Source: Adiantum capillus-veneris
Lineage: Eukaryota; Streptophyta; Polypodiopsida; Polypodiales; Pteridaceae
NCBI GenBank assembly: GCA_014529385.2
Contig: CM043942.1
Coordinates: 63,521,184 to 63,585,183, forward strand
Direction of reading: 5' to 3'
Length of the DNA: 64,000 nucleotides
A program made the position numbers and the translations under genes. Shown here one piece after another: positions 11,031 through 20,744 of the stretch. Position 1 is the stretch's first letter. The number at the start of each line of letters is the position of its first letter. The notes under the pieces are model-generated. The model worked only from the letters and a program-made list of their open reading frames with translations. It was not told the DNA's origin and searched no databases.

Positions 11031-11237
11031 AATGCGGTTTCAATAGCAACCCACAATGATCTATCTTTTATGATAGATGAGTATGCTATTGATCCTGATT
11101 TAAGAGATGTGATTTCAGCCGATGTACTCTCAAGACGGCCGAGAGTGAATGCGGATTCAATAGCAACTCACAATGATCTATCTTCTATGATAGATGAATA
11201 TGCTATTGATCCCGATTTTAGAGATGTGATTTCAGCC
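11004..11237 (+). repeat. 117 bp in-frame tandem duplication in chromovirus H pol
   Basis: Positions 11004-11120 and 11121-11237 are two copies of a 39-codon unit covering ALSRRPRVNAVSIATHNDLS and what follows to IDPDLRDVISA. The copies differ at only a few bases, and the frame is kept through both. The duplicated segment is the linker between RNase H and integrase. The related element I shows only one copy. Confidence 0.9.
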
Positions 11238-11249
11238 CTTGTACTAGGG

Positions 11250-12014
11250 AAGAAAGAAGAACCATTTACTTTACAAGATGGTTATCTTCTCTACGGCAAT
11301 AGACTATATGTTACTAGCTCACTACGTGAGAAAGTAATGTATGAATCTCATACTCCTGCTTATGCAGGGCATGGAGGGATTCAATCTACCCTAAAGGGGA
11401 TTGAAAATTATTTCTATTGGCCTACCATGGAAACTAACATTCAAGAGTATGTTTCTAAATGTGTGGTATGCCAAAAGACGAAGTTTGATAGAGGGAAGCA
11501 ACCTGGATTGCTTCAACCTTTGCCAATCCCTAATTCACCATGGGAGAGCATATCCATGGATTTTATCTTTGGATTTCCTAAGTCTATCCATGGGAATATG
11601 GGAATATGGACGATAGTGGACACGTTTAGTAAACAACCTCATTTTATACCTGTCAAAAAGGCTATCAAAGCCCATCAAATGGAAACCCTCTTCATTTCAC
11701 AAATCTTCAAGTACCATGGCTTGCCAATGTCCATAGTGTCGGATAGAGATCCTAAAATGACCAGTAATTTTTGGAAGGGTCTCTTTGAGAATTTAGGAAC
11801 AAGGCTAAACTTCTCTTCGGCCTATCACCGGCAAATGGATGGCCAAAGTGAAATAGCTAACCTAACAATTTTCAATCGACTAAAAGCCTATGTAACGGAA
11901 GTAGACCAAAGATCCCAATGGGAGAAGTACTTACCCTTAGTGGAGTATGCCTTCAATAAAACTGTACATACTTCCACGAAAAAAACATCTTTTAAGGTAA
12001 TTGAGGGAAGATAA
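11250..12014 (+). pseudogene. Chromovirus H integrase N-terminal and catalytic domains
   Basis: The frame is open from 10929 to 12014. The zinc domain reads ESHTPAYAGHGG, FYWPTMETNIQEYV, CVVCQK, a complete HHCC. The catalytic core has SMDFIFGFP, VDTFSK, SIVSDRDPKM and MDGQSEIAN, so the DDE residues are present. The frame closes at a TAA after FKVIEGR. Its product would have been the strand-transfer enzyme of H, but the preceding RT is broken, so the copy is not autonomous. Confidence 0.88.
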
Positions 12015-12023
12015 AAAAGTCCC

Positions 12024-12610
12024 TTGCTACTTAAGGTGCACGGGAAGATGTTTGTTGTAGATGAGTATAGCCGAGACCTACAAGAATCTTTCCAAAAGAT
12101 TAAGGATGCTATCTCTATCTCACAACAAAGGCAAAAGGCTGCTACTGACAAGCACAGAAGAGCCCAAGCCTTTAAAGAAAATGATTGGGTCTTACTTAAA
12201 TTTCCCAAGGCTCAATTAAGGCACATGATAGGCAAGAATCCTTCGGACACCAAAAGTACTATGCTAAGTTAGGAAAAAGGTACTATGGTCCCTTCTAGAT
12301 TCTTAGGCCAATTAATGAGATGGCCTATCAACTCAAGTTGCCCAGTCATTGGCTCATACACAATGCTTTCCATGTGAGCCTACTAAAGCCTTACAAAGGA
12401 GAGCCACCTCAAGAACCAACTATTGAAGACCCACCGGAGATCGAGGACCAAGAAGAGGTGCTGCAGCCCGAGTCCATTCTCCGACATGAAGACAAGGTAC
12501 TAAGAGGCGGTAAGACTATCCGGACGATATCGTATTAAGTTTAAGAATTATCCTTTTGAAGATGCTAGACAGATGCAAGTCATCATACAATTAAAAGGAT
12601 AACCTAAACC
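12024..12610 (+). pseudogene. Chromovirus H integrase C-terminus and chromodomain
   Basis: The linker helices (QESFQKIKDAISISQQRQK, then KHRRAQAFKENDWVLLKF) are followed, after a frameshift near 12270, by YQLKLPSHWLIHNAFHVSLL. After an acidic linker comes a chromodomain-like end, ESILRHEDKVLRGGKTIR, and then IKFKNYPFEDAR in a shifted frame. Chromodomains in this position are thought to guide integration to marked chromatin. Two frameshifts break it. Confidence 0.8.
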
Positions 12611-12995
12611 TTGTCAATGCTTACAATGCTTCCCTAGAGTAAGCAAATGTATAAATGTTTAAAATGAACAAAGTTTTTGTCTTATAAGACTCTCTTTTTC
12701 TTTATTGTGCACAAAAATGAAGTAGTATGCATGCTTAGATCAAGTTTGCAGAGACGACGTCTCCCGAACACCAAGTAGAGCGTGTCACTCTACTATGGAA
12801 GACTGATAGGACTAATGTGCAGACATGCTTGAGGCAGCTTAGGCTCTCAAGCACCAAATGGACTAGTCATCCATTCTGGAACGATGTCGTAGGGTAACAT
12901 AGGGATCCTCTACCTGCTACGAAAAGGACTAATGAATATGCTTTATCTTCCCTACCCCATAGTCGAGGACGACTATGATTTCAAGAGAGAGGTAA

Positions 12996-14582
12996 TGTCA
13001 TAATAATCAATATCTAATTCTCCTAAATGATTTTCTCATGTTAAATTGATCATTTAATATGGGGAAGTGCCAGGGGAGAAAAAGCTAGAATATTGGTTAA
13101 CCTAGCAGACTGGCCACAATAGGGATCCAAAGGAGGGAAAATAGGGATCCAAAGGGGGGGCCATATGCAAAAGAGCTATGTGCAACAATGGGCTAGAAAG
13201 ACCCTAAGGTTAAGCCCATTTAGACTTCCAAAATGCTAAGGTTCCAAAATTCAAAGGTTGTATCCAAAGGTCAAACATTAGGGGAATTGGATGCTTTGAG
13301 TGTGTCCCAAAAAGTCTTTGTCAAGCCCTACATAGGAGGGGGTGAGCCCAAGAAGTAGGGGATGAGAGAGAAACACCCACACACACTCATAAGCTTCATT
13401 TGTACACAAGGGGAAAGAGAGACACATGACAACTCCCTAGGCCAAATGCCCACATGGTGTACTCAAATCCTATTGGATGGCCATGAGGTGGACCAATGAG
13501 AATTAGGCTAGAGTAAATCTAGTTTAATTAATTTAAAAATACTTAAAAAAGAACCAATAAGAATTAAGCTCTCTAGAAGACTATTGGACAGTCTCCCAAG
13601 GGGACCAATGAGCATTCAACAGCCCAATGGCTTGCCTGATTCCTATTGGCCAGGAGGCAAAGGGGTCCAATGAGAGTTTAGTTTCATTTATTAATCACCT
13701 AAATCTCTCACAAAAGGGGAAAGGGGGACACATGTCAGAAGGCTATCACTTATGCTGCTTAATTTCCATTGGCTAGGCCTGGGGAGGTCCAATGGGGCTG
13801 TAGCATGAGCATTTAGCAAGGGGGGTCGACCAAGAGAGAGAGGGGGCTGATTTTTGCAAGGCATTATCACACACACACTCACACAATTTCATGTGTGAAG
13901 CAAAGAAGACTCTCTCTCCTTCTCAAGCTTTAATGAAAAGCTTACCACCTACTCCAAGCTTGTGAGAAGGGATGCCTACACCAACAACTCTTGGCTCTGT
14001 GATGCAAATCCAACCAAGAGCCAAGCTTCAATGCATGATCATCTCCTCTACCATGCTAATTACTAAGCTGAGCTATGCTAATATGAGTGATTATGTGAGG
14101 AGATGTACATCTTTCTCGTAAGAATACTCCTTTTTCCTCTCAATCTACTCTCATACCCCGCTAGCTCTCACCATCTTTGAAGGTGTGTGAGGTCTTGGGT
14201 CTGAGACCGTGAGGGAATTGATGTTGTGTTTGAAAGTGTTTTGCTTAGTGCATGAAGTTTCCATCGTCATTGCACTAGCTAGTATTGAAGGAACACAAAG
14301 AATTGTATTGTAAAATGTCTCTCTTGATGGGAGAAACCATAATACAAAGCCTTTTAAAGGGGGGACCGGCTCCATGCAAATCCGGTTCTCAACTATTGTC
14401 ATTGCTTAATTTTTCTCTCTTTTGAAGTATTGTTCATGCTATCTAACTAGGTGTTATGCTTTTTGTTGCTCTCTCGACCCAAGCACTCTTGTTATTTTCA
14501 TTAGGAAGCTATTCTAATGAAATGCTCACTATGTTCATACTCTTTTCCGCTACGCACAAGTTATTAGACCATTAAATGTTAG
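12996..14582 (+). repeat. Chromovirus H 3' LTR
   Basis: It begins TGTCATAATAATC after a purine-rich run. The same start is seen in element I (minus strand, 55535). Homology to I and to the fragment at 58621-59000 runs to TTAAATGTTA at about 14582. The other copies end in TTACA, so the last bases here were lost where copia F abuts. It contains a short internal repeat of AGGGATCCAAAGG (about 13116-13158). Confidence 0.8.
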
Positions 14583-15179
14583 ATAGTTCACCTAATATGG
14601 GCTACATACACGGAAAAGCAGCCACTTAATGGCTTTAGCACTTCAAACAAGAAGTAAGTTACAGAGGGATTATACCCTTAATAGAGCTCCCACCTTGCTT
14701 CACTCTCACCACCTCACACCCACCTTGTTGCATCAACTTCTCAATGTGAAATGTGTGTAGAAATGGCCTCCTTTATAGGCCAAAAGGACTGCCCTCTCTC
14801 ATGAGAGGCAGCCATGTGTAGCTGCCCTTGTGTAGATAAGTCCAAATCGGACCCTCCAATCCGCCCATGTGTGGCCTCCCTTGAGAAGATAAGTCCGCTT
14901 TTGAATTCGGCCACCAGCTCCCACCGGCCATTGACTTCTGACCACCGGCCAACCTTTTTCGACCTTTTTTCAACCACCGTCCGACCACCGTCCGATCATA
15001 ATATTCCGGCGAAGCTGCTCAAGATTGGCCGTGAAAATTTTAGTTTCCGACGAGTGATTTACTTTTTTGGCGAGTGATTTTCTTCACACACGATGGCTTC
15101 TCCTCATAATGGGGGCCTTACAAATGTGCATTTTTGACACAAAAATTTACTAGGGGTATATCATTCTCCATACTTAAAA
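14583..15179 (-). repeat. Copia F 3' LTR (internally deleted)
   Basis: It matches the complete solo LTR at 52975-53843 from TTCACC..GGGCTAC onward to the end CTCCATACTTAA. About 100 bp at the low-coordinate end, including the usual (AG)n tract, is missing, and TGTTAG at 14578-14583 may be the remnant of that end. It is GC-rich around 14900-15010 (CCACCGGCC-type repeats). Confidence 0.8.
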
Positions 15180-15180
15180 A

Positions 15181-15193
15181 TCTCCCACTTGGA
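15181..15193 (-). promoter_or_regulatory. Copia F polypurine tract
   Basis: On the minus strand CCAAGTGGGAGA directly precedes the 3' LTR. This is the usual plant copia plus-strand primer context. Confidence 0.75.
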
Positions 15194-15349
15194 GACTGAC
15201 CTCCAAACCAAACCCGTGAGTGCTTTCCATCATGGCTTCTTATCCTTGAATGCCGATTGAAGATGAGCAAAAGCTCAACTTCTCCTTGTTGACCACCTTT
15301 GTAAACATGTCTGCTAAGGATTTTCACTTGTATGCACCTTTCCTAGCTT

Positions 15350-15770
15350 TAGCTATCCCTCTTCCAAAAGAGTGCGTATGAAGTGATATCTCATCTCAAT
15401 GTGCTTCCTTGAATGAAAGGCTGAGTTCTATGCAAGATGGATAGCACTTTGGCTATCACTGCACAAGACACAATTGTCTTGTTTGAATCCAAGCTCTTCT
15501 AAGAATATGTGAAGCCACATAATTTCTTTGCTTGCCTCCGTCATTGCTACATACTCTGCTTCCGTGGTAGAAAGTGAGACCACTTTCTGCAGCTTTGAAG
15601 CCCAACTTACTGTTGTGCCTCCAAAACTGTGAAGACATAGCCAGTAGTTCTCCTTCGAGTATCTTTGTCACCTGCCATATCTGCATCAGCATACCCTTCT
15701 AAAAAAAATAAATTCCTCCAAAATACAAAGAATTTGTTGTTGTCCCTTTTAGATACCTAAGTATTCACTT
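15350..15770 (-). pseudogene. Copia F RNase H
   Basis: The minus strand reads VSWASKLQKVVSLSTTEAEY, VAMTEASKEIMWL, CVLCSDSQSAIHLA, HSRKHIEMRYHFIRTLLEEG. These are the STTEAEY, DSQSAI and HxRxKHI signatures of copia RNase H. In-frame stops occur near 15700 and after SAIHLA. Confidence 0.85.
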
Positions 15771-16730
15771 CACAGCTTGCCAGTGCTCTTACCTGGGTTT
15801 TCCATGAACCTACTTACAACTCCCACTGCATGTGCAATGTCTGGCCTTGTCCAGACCATAGCATATATAAGAGAACCTACCGCTGCAACATATGGAACTT
15901 TAGACATATAGGCTATCTCCTCTTGTGTCTTTGGAAACATATCCTTGGTTAGTTTAAAGTGACCAGCCGAAGGTGTAGAAACCGTTTTTGCAATTTGTAT
16001 TGCAAAACTTTCTAGTACCTTCTTGATGTAATCCTCTTCAGATAACTTTATTGTGTTCTTCGTCCTATCCTTTGATATCTTCATACCAAGTATCCTCTTT
16101 GCAGCACCTAAATCTTTCATTGAAAAAGATTTAGACAGCTCCTCTTTTAGGTCTTTGATGTCCTGCATTTTAGCACTTGCAATCAGTATGTCATCAACAT
16201 GCAACATTAGGATGATGAACTTCCCATCTCCCAAATTCTTCTTGAAGACGCAGTGATCCGAGTTGCACCTTCTAGATCCATGATTCAGTATCCATTGATC
16301 GAACTTCAAGTACCATTCTCTTGATGCTTGCTTTAAACCATACAAGCTTTTCTTTAGTCTGAAAACCATTTTCTCCTTACCTTTTACTTCATACCCCTTT
16401 GGTTGAATCATGTAAATTTTCTCCTCTAAGTCATCGTGAGAGAATGTCGTATTTACATCCATTTGCTTTTAAATCATCAACATCCACAAGACTTAAGACA
16501 AGCCTAATTGAGTTCATTTTTACAACAAGAGAAAATATTTCATTGAAGTCAATACCTTTATTTTGAGAAAACCCTTTTACCACAAGCCTAGACTTGTACC
16601 TTTTCTTCCCACCTTCTTCTTCTTTCAGATTATACACCCATTTATTTTGAAGTGCCCGCTTACCTTTAGGCAACTCAACCAACTCCCATGTTTGGTTGCG
16701 CTGTAATGAGTCCATCTCCACTTTGCATGC
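15770..16730 (-). pseudogene. Copia F reverse transcriptase
   Basis: Two overlapping frames (16721-16431 and 16462-15770) carry the whole copia RT: LQRNQTWELVELPKGK, NKWVYNLKEEEGG, RLVVKGFSQNKGIDFNEIFS, then DVNTTFSHDDLEEKIYM, SLYGLKQASREWY, LMLHVDDILIAS with the catalytic VDD, LGMKISKDR and YAMVWTRPDIAHAVGVVSRF. A frameshift at about 16440 separates fingers from palm. The catalytic region is otherwise well kept. Confidence 0.9.
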
Positions 16731-16733
16731 TCT

Positions 16734-17740
16734 TCATCCATTCTTCTTTAGATTCGTGTTGCATAGCTTCTTCATATGATTCCGGCTCTCCAGAATCTGA
16801 GACCAAGAGATAATTGAAGGAAGGAACAAACCTTTCTGAAGGTCTACTTGCTCTTGTAGATCTTTGGGGAATAGGTTGAGGCTCCTCATTTGGTTGACAT
16901 TGTTAAAAATTACATCTCTACTCCTAAAGATGTTACCATCTTCAGGATTCCATAGGTGATACTCAACATCTAGCTTTGACCTTAGGCTTCTATCTCTCCT
17001 CTGGAACTCCACCATTCAATGCCATTGAGAGGGTGACCACTTGAGTAAGTACACAGACATACTTACTGCTTCTGCTCAAAGCTCAAGCGGTAGGCTTGCA
17101 TGTAGCCGCATGCTTTGTTCTTGCTCCATGATTGTTCTGTTCATTCTTTCTGAAATCCCATTTTGTTGAGGTGTCCTTGGAGTTGTCTTTTGCCTCCAAA
17201 TGCCATTGCTAGCACAAAAAGCTTTCAAAATCTTGGTTGCAATATTCACCTCCATTGTCGATCTGAGGCATTTAACCTTGGTACCTACTTCATTCTCCAC
17301 AAAGGCTTTCCACCTTTGAAATATGGAAGACACATCGGATTTATTCTTCATGACATAAACCCATGTTTTCCTAGACGCATCGTCTATGAATGTTACATAA
17401 TACAATGAGCCACCAAGTGATGGTGTACTTGAAAGATCCCAAACATCAGAATGAACCAGCTCAAGTTTTTTATTTTTTCTTTTATTTCTTGATTTTTAAA
17501 ATTTACCCTCTTTTGTTTACAATAAACACAATTGTCACAGAACTCTAAGTCCACTTCTTTCAAACTTGGTAGAAGCTTCTTTGTTTGAAGGATTTGCATT
17601 CCTTTGGCACTCATATGCCCAAGCCAGTAGTGCCACACCACATTGTCGACTTCTGTAGTTGCTGCACAAGCTGAATATTGCGAGCTGACTGTACACAAGT
17701 AATGTGTACCAACCTTTTCTCCTTTGGCAACCACCAAAGA
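16734..17740 (-). pseudogene. Copia F integrase
   Basis: The zinc domain reads VWHYWLGHMSAKGMQIL and FCDNCVYCKQKR. The core has YVTFIDDASRKTWVYVM and TPQQNGISERMNRT, the last containing the catalytic Glu. The second Asp position reads LRSTMEVN, where LRSDNGGE is usual, so it is lost. The C-terminal part (KLDVEYHLWNPEDGNIFRSR) lies at 16734-17015. At least three frame breaks are present. Confidence 0.85.
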
Positions 17741-17755
17741 TCCCTTTGAGATCTT

Positions 17756-18372
17756 TCACCGTTTGTTTTGGAATGTAATGTTGTGACCTTCATCGTCCAA
17801 TTGTCTTGTAGAGATCAAAATTTTGCGAAGAGAAGGAACATGCCTAACATCATTAAGCTTCCATTCATTTCTGTTTAACAGTTTTGACACAAACTGTACC
17901 TTTGCTGACAATTTCACAAGCTTCATCATCTCCCAAGTATACATACCCAAAATTACCTTTGGCGTAATCTTGGAAATGTTGCTTCTGTGGTGTTGCATGG
18001 AATGAAGCCCTGTAATCTACTATCCAGGAATTAGACACATTGTCTAATGAGAGAATTAGAGCATCTTGCTCTACTTTACCTACCACATTGGCCTCCAATG
18101 TTGGCTTGTTGTCTTGAGACTCTGACTCCTTCTTCTTCTTGGACCGACAAACCCTCTTAATGTGGCCCTTCTTGTCGCAGTTCCAACATTCAAGAACTGA
18201 ATTTGTGCATGACTTGCTCCATCTTGAGCGATCACGACCCTTTTGGTTTTTGAACCTCTCCTTAGGCCATCCTCTTGTTTCTACTGATAATGTAGTACTT
18301 GATGATTCTCCTGTGCTTCTCCTTCACATTTCCTCGCTTAGGAGGACACCCACAATATCATCAAACTTAAGA
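17756..18372 (-). pseudogene. Copia F protease and gag C-terminus
   Basis: From 18372 downward the minus strand gives the end of gag with a single zinc knuckle CWNCDKKGHIKRVC (near 18190) and a Lys-rich stretch. The protease start SWIVDYRASFHAT follows, where the family has VDSGAS, so the catalytic Ser-Gly is replaced by Tyr-Arg. LNDVRHVPSLRKILIS is the usual end of this domain. The gag frame is cut at 18372 by element B and resumes at 28184. Confidence 0.85.
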
Positions 18373-18377
18373 GTATT

Positions 18378-19301
18378 TGTTTGCGGGTCGCCGCGACGGA
18401 CGTCCATAGCATAGCTCTCACACATCAACATAAAATATCAATACAAGGGAAGTGACCAGGATGAGGCATGGAAACTCACTAGGGTGTCAATCCTAATGAA
18501 GTGAGCTCGATGAGATGCAACTACTATCTCTGCAAGCAAATCATACACACTATAGCCAAGCAATCTGTCTATGTCCTTCTACACAGCTCTACAGTCGTCA
18601 CGTTCGTTTACCATGCAAATCATGTCGGAATCGCACAAAACTTGAAGGGGAGCTACAGGGGACTATCAGAAGCATATCCTATCACTGTCACAACATTCTA
18701 GAGAGGTACAAAGATCGCAATCGTTCGTTCAAAAGTCAGCAAAAACAGTGAACAAGAGATCCTGACGGGTTGTTTTAGGGTCCCTGAAGCTTCTCCTAAG
18801 GTCAAAACAACATAAAACACGCATATAAACACTCAAAATAGCAATTTAAGGCCACAAACTCGTAGTTGAACACTTACGCCGAATCTTGAATGATTACACT
18901 TGAATGGAAGAGCAAAGTAAGAGGAACACAATGCAATAAACAAAATTAAATTCGGATTACCGTAGCCACAGTATCGAAGATTACAAGTTGGAGCAAGAAG
19001 AAGCTCTTAAACCTGTGCTGTCTTCTCAGTTTCTCCTAAAAAAGATAATGTTCAAACTTACAAAATTGACCTTTATAGTTTAGGTCTTTACAAATGGCTT
19101 GTCCGACCAAAAGCTCCTAAACTTCTAACTGACTCTCTACTATACAATTGCTCCGAGAAAAATAATCATAAATTCTTTTACAAGTTCTCGGCTCAGAGAA
19201 GCTCTTTTACAAAGGATGAGATTTCCGCAAAAATGTAGATTCCCTGAAAAATGTGACCCTTTCTTTGGAAACCGTAGCTTCGTCATTTCGTCCGCCAAAC
19301 A
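18378..19301 (-). repeat. Element B 3' LTR
   Basis: It starts TGTTTGCGGGTCG and ends GCCAAACA on the + strand. It aligns over its whole length with 27264-28178. The TATA-proximal block (AACTTACAAAATTGACC then TTTATAG on +) is at about 19055-19082. Confidence 0.9.
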
Positions 19302-19318
19302 CTCCCCCCTTCCTTATC
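19302..19318 (-). promoter_or_regulatory. Element B polypurine tract
   Basis: The minus strand reads GGATAAGGAAGGGGGGAG immediately upstream of the TGTTTGG start of the 3' LTR, the expected position and composition of the plus-strand primer. Confidence 0.85.
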
Positions 19319-19339
19319 CTTGCACGTCCTCGTGCATGT

Positions 19340-19950
19340 TCAGAGCTTTGGTCGTTGATGGGGCTCCAAGGAAGCAAGTGTTTCTGAAAAACTCCGTGTT
19401 CGAAGGATAGTTTCCAGGGCTTCTTGATGCTGTCTGAAAGGATTTTCACTTAAAGTGTGCAGGTATGCTACGTACCGTGCCTTGAGGTCCTTCGCCATAG
19501 GGTGAAACATCCTTGAGTCGATTTCGAAGAAAGCTGTGACGAAGGCCTCTTCAAAAGTCTGCAATTAATGTGAAGGCAGATACATGAGTCTAGAGTACAT
19601 TGCCATCAGGATATGTCGTGGTGGTGAGTCTTGCAAATTCCAGCAGATCCCTCTATGCCCTTCCAAGAAGAGATTCCAAGGATGATCGTTGCCTTCAGTG
19701 TCTTTGAGCAGCTGGATTTAGGTGATGATTATCTGGGCTATCTTTACTAGCATTTGAAAGGCCACGTTGGGGACATCCCGCAGCAAGGTGATTGTCGAGT
19801 TCAGGGTGTTGACTACATAGGCTACTGTAGGAGGATGCTACGCTGTGAGGACTGGGTAGTTCAGCTTTTGCTGCCTTGATTGTCGGTTTTTGATGGCAAA
19901 CTATTTTTGGAACCCATTTGTATTCAGTGGTTTTTGTAGTTACAGATTTT
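19340..19950 (-). pseudogene. Element B tail reading frame, helical, unknown
   Basis: Between the second protease domain and the polypurine tract the minus strand shows protein-like pieces. One is DVPNVAFQMLVKIAQIII; after two stops an open stretch at 19564-19340 begins TFEEAFVTAFFEIDSRMF and continues ARYVAYLHTLSENPFRQHQE. Composition is amphipathic and helical. I do not recognise it. It has no zinc knuckle, so calling it gag would be unsupported. Confidence 0.35.
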
Positions 19951-20189
19951 AGTGTAGGTTCCTGAATTTCCTTAGGTTTCCATTGCCATTTTGTTAGTTC
20001 AGGCTTCCTGTGTTGACTTTTCTATCTCCCTTCGATCTTGGTCTCGTCGAATTGTTGGTTGTCTTCAGCTTTGGTTTCCATTTCCACTCGGGATTAGCTC
20101 CTGAATGTTGTTGATATGGTGTTGGTGTCGTCTTGAGTTGTGCCTTGGGCAGCCATATCTATCTCTGTTGTTCTGCATGACGATTTTAT

Positions 20190-20744
20190 TTATCCAAACT
20201 TTTTGAACAGCCATTTTTGGTGTTTTTGGCTGATGAGCTGATTGCTTTTTGCGACGGGGATAATCGGCCACGAGTGATCTGTTTTAGCGAATGGAGTCAT
20301 GTATGTGTTAGAGTTGTGTGTGTACATCAGCGCATGTTCTGACCATTCAGTAACTGCATTGTACATTCTCATCCATGGAACTCCCAAACAAAGTGATTCT
20401 CTTTCTTCGTCTTTCATTACGAAAAATTGACGAGGACAACTATTTCCATCAATATTGATTGGTAAGTTTGCTATCCCCAATGTTGGCATTGTTGCCCCGT
20501 TTGCGGCTTGTAAATCTCGTGTGGATGGCACTAGGGGTTCGTCGGTAAGCATCTTGTAAGTGGAGAAATTGAACACATTGACTCTTGCGCCTGTGTCGAT
20601 CAATGCTCGTTGATATCTGCCATTCAAAAGTTTGACATTGATGCGAACATCGATTCCTGTTTCCCATTGCTCGTCAATGTGAATTATAGAAAGAGGAATT
20701 TGAGCATTATCTGCTGGTTGAGGAAGTCCTTGTTGTTGTTGTTT
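20190..20744 (-). pseudogene. Second retropepsin-like domain after integrase, element B
   Basis: The frame continues in register from the integrase C-terminus through one TAG at 20745. It contains LLNGRYQRALIDTGARVNVF, with a complete DTGA active-site motif, then PTLGIANLPINIDG and a LCLGVPWM motif equivalent to the ILGRPW end of retropepsins. Element B already has a protease ahead of RT, so this is an extra copy in an unusual place. A domain this size (about 145 residues) could dimerise like other retropepsins. It could be a captured paralogue; its intact DTG argues for some period of selection. Confidence 0.65.

Larger units (their letters stand above)
10136..14582 (+). mobile_element. 5'-truncated chromovirus H with 3' LTR
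   Basis: The element starts in mid-RT at HYIVMPFGLTNAPATF, directly against element A. It runs through RNase H, integrase and a C-terminal chromodomain-like region into an LTR that begins TGTCATAA at 12996. The chromodomain and the initiator-Met primer site of its relative I place it among chromoviruses. The 12611-12995 stretch is 3' untranslated DNA with purine-rich CAAGAGAGAGG just before the LTR. Confidence 0.85.

Noticed and set aside
18139-18751. Plus-strand frames over copia F gag and the B LTR
   Set aside because: They are antisense to recognisable gag or lie in an LTR.
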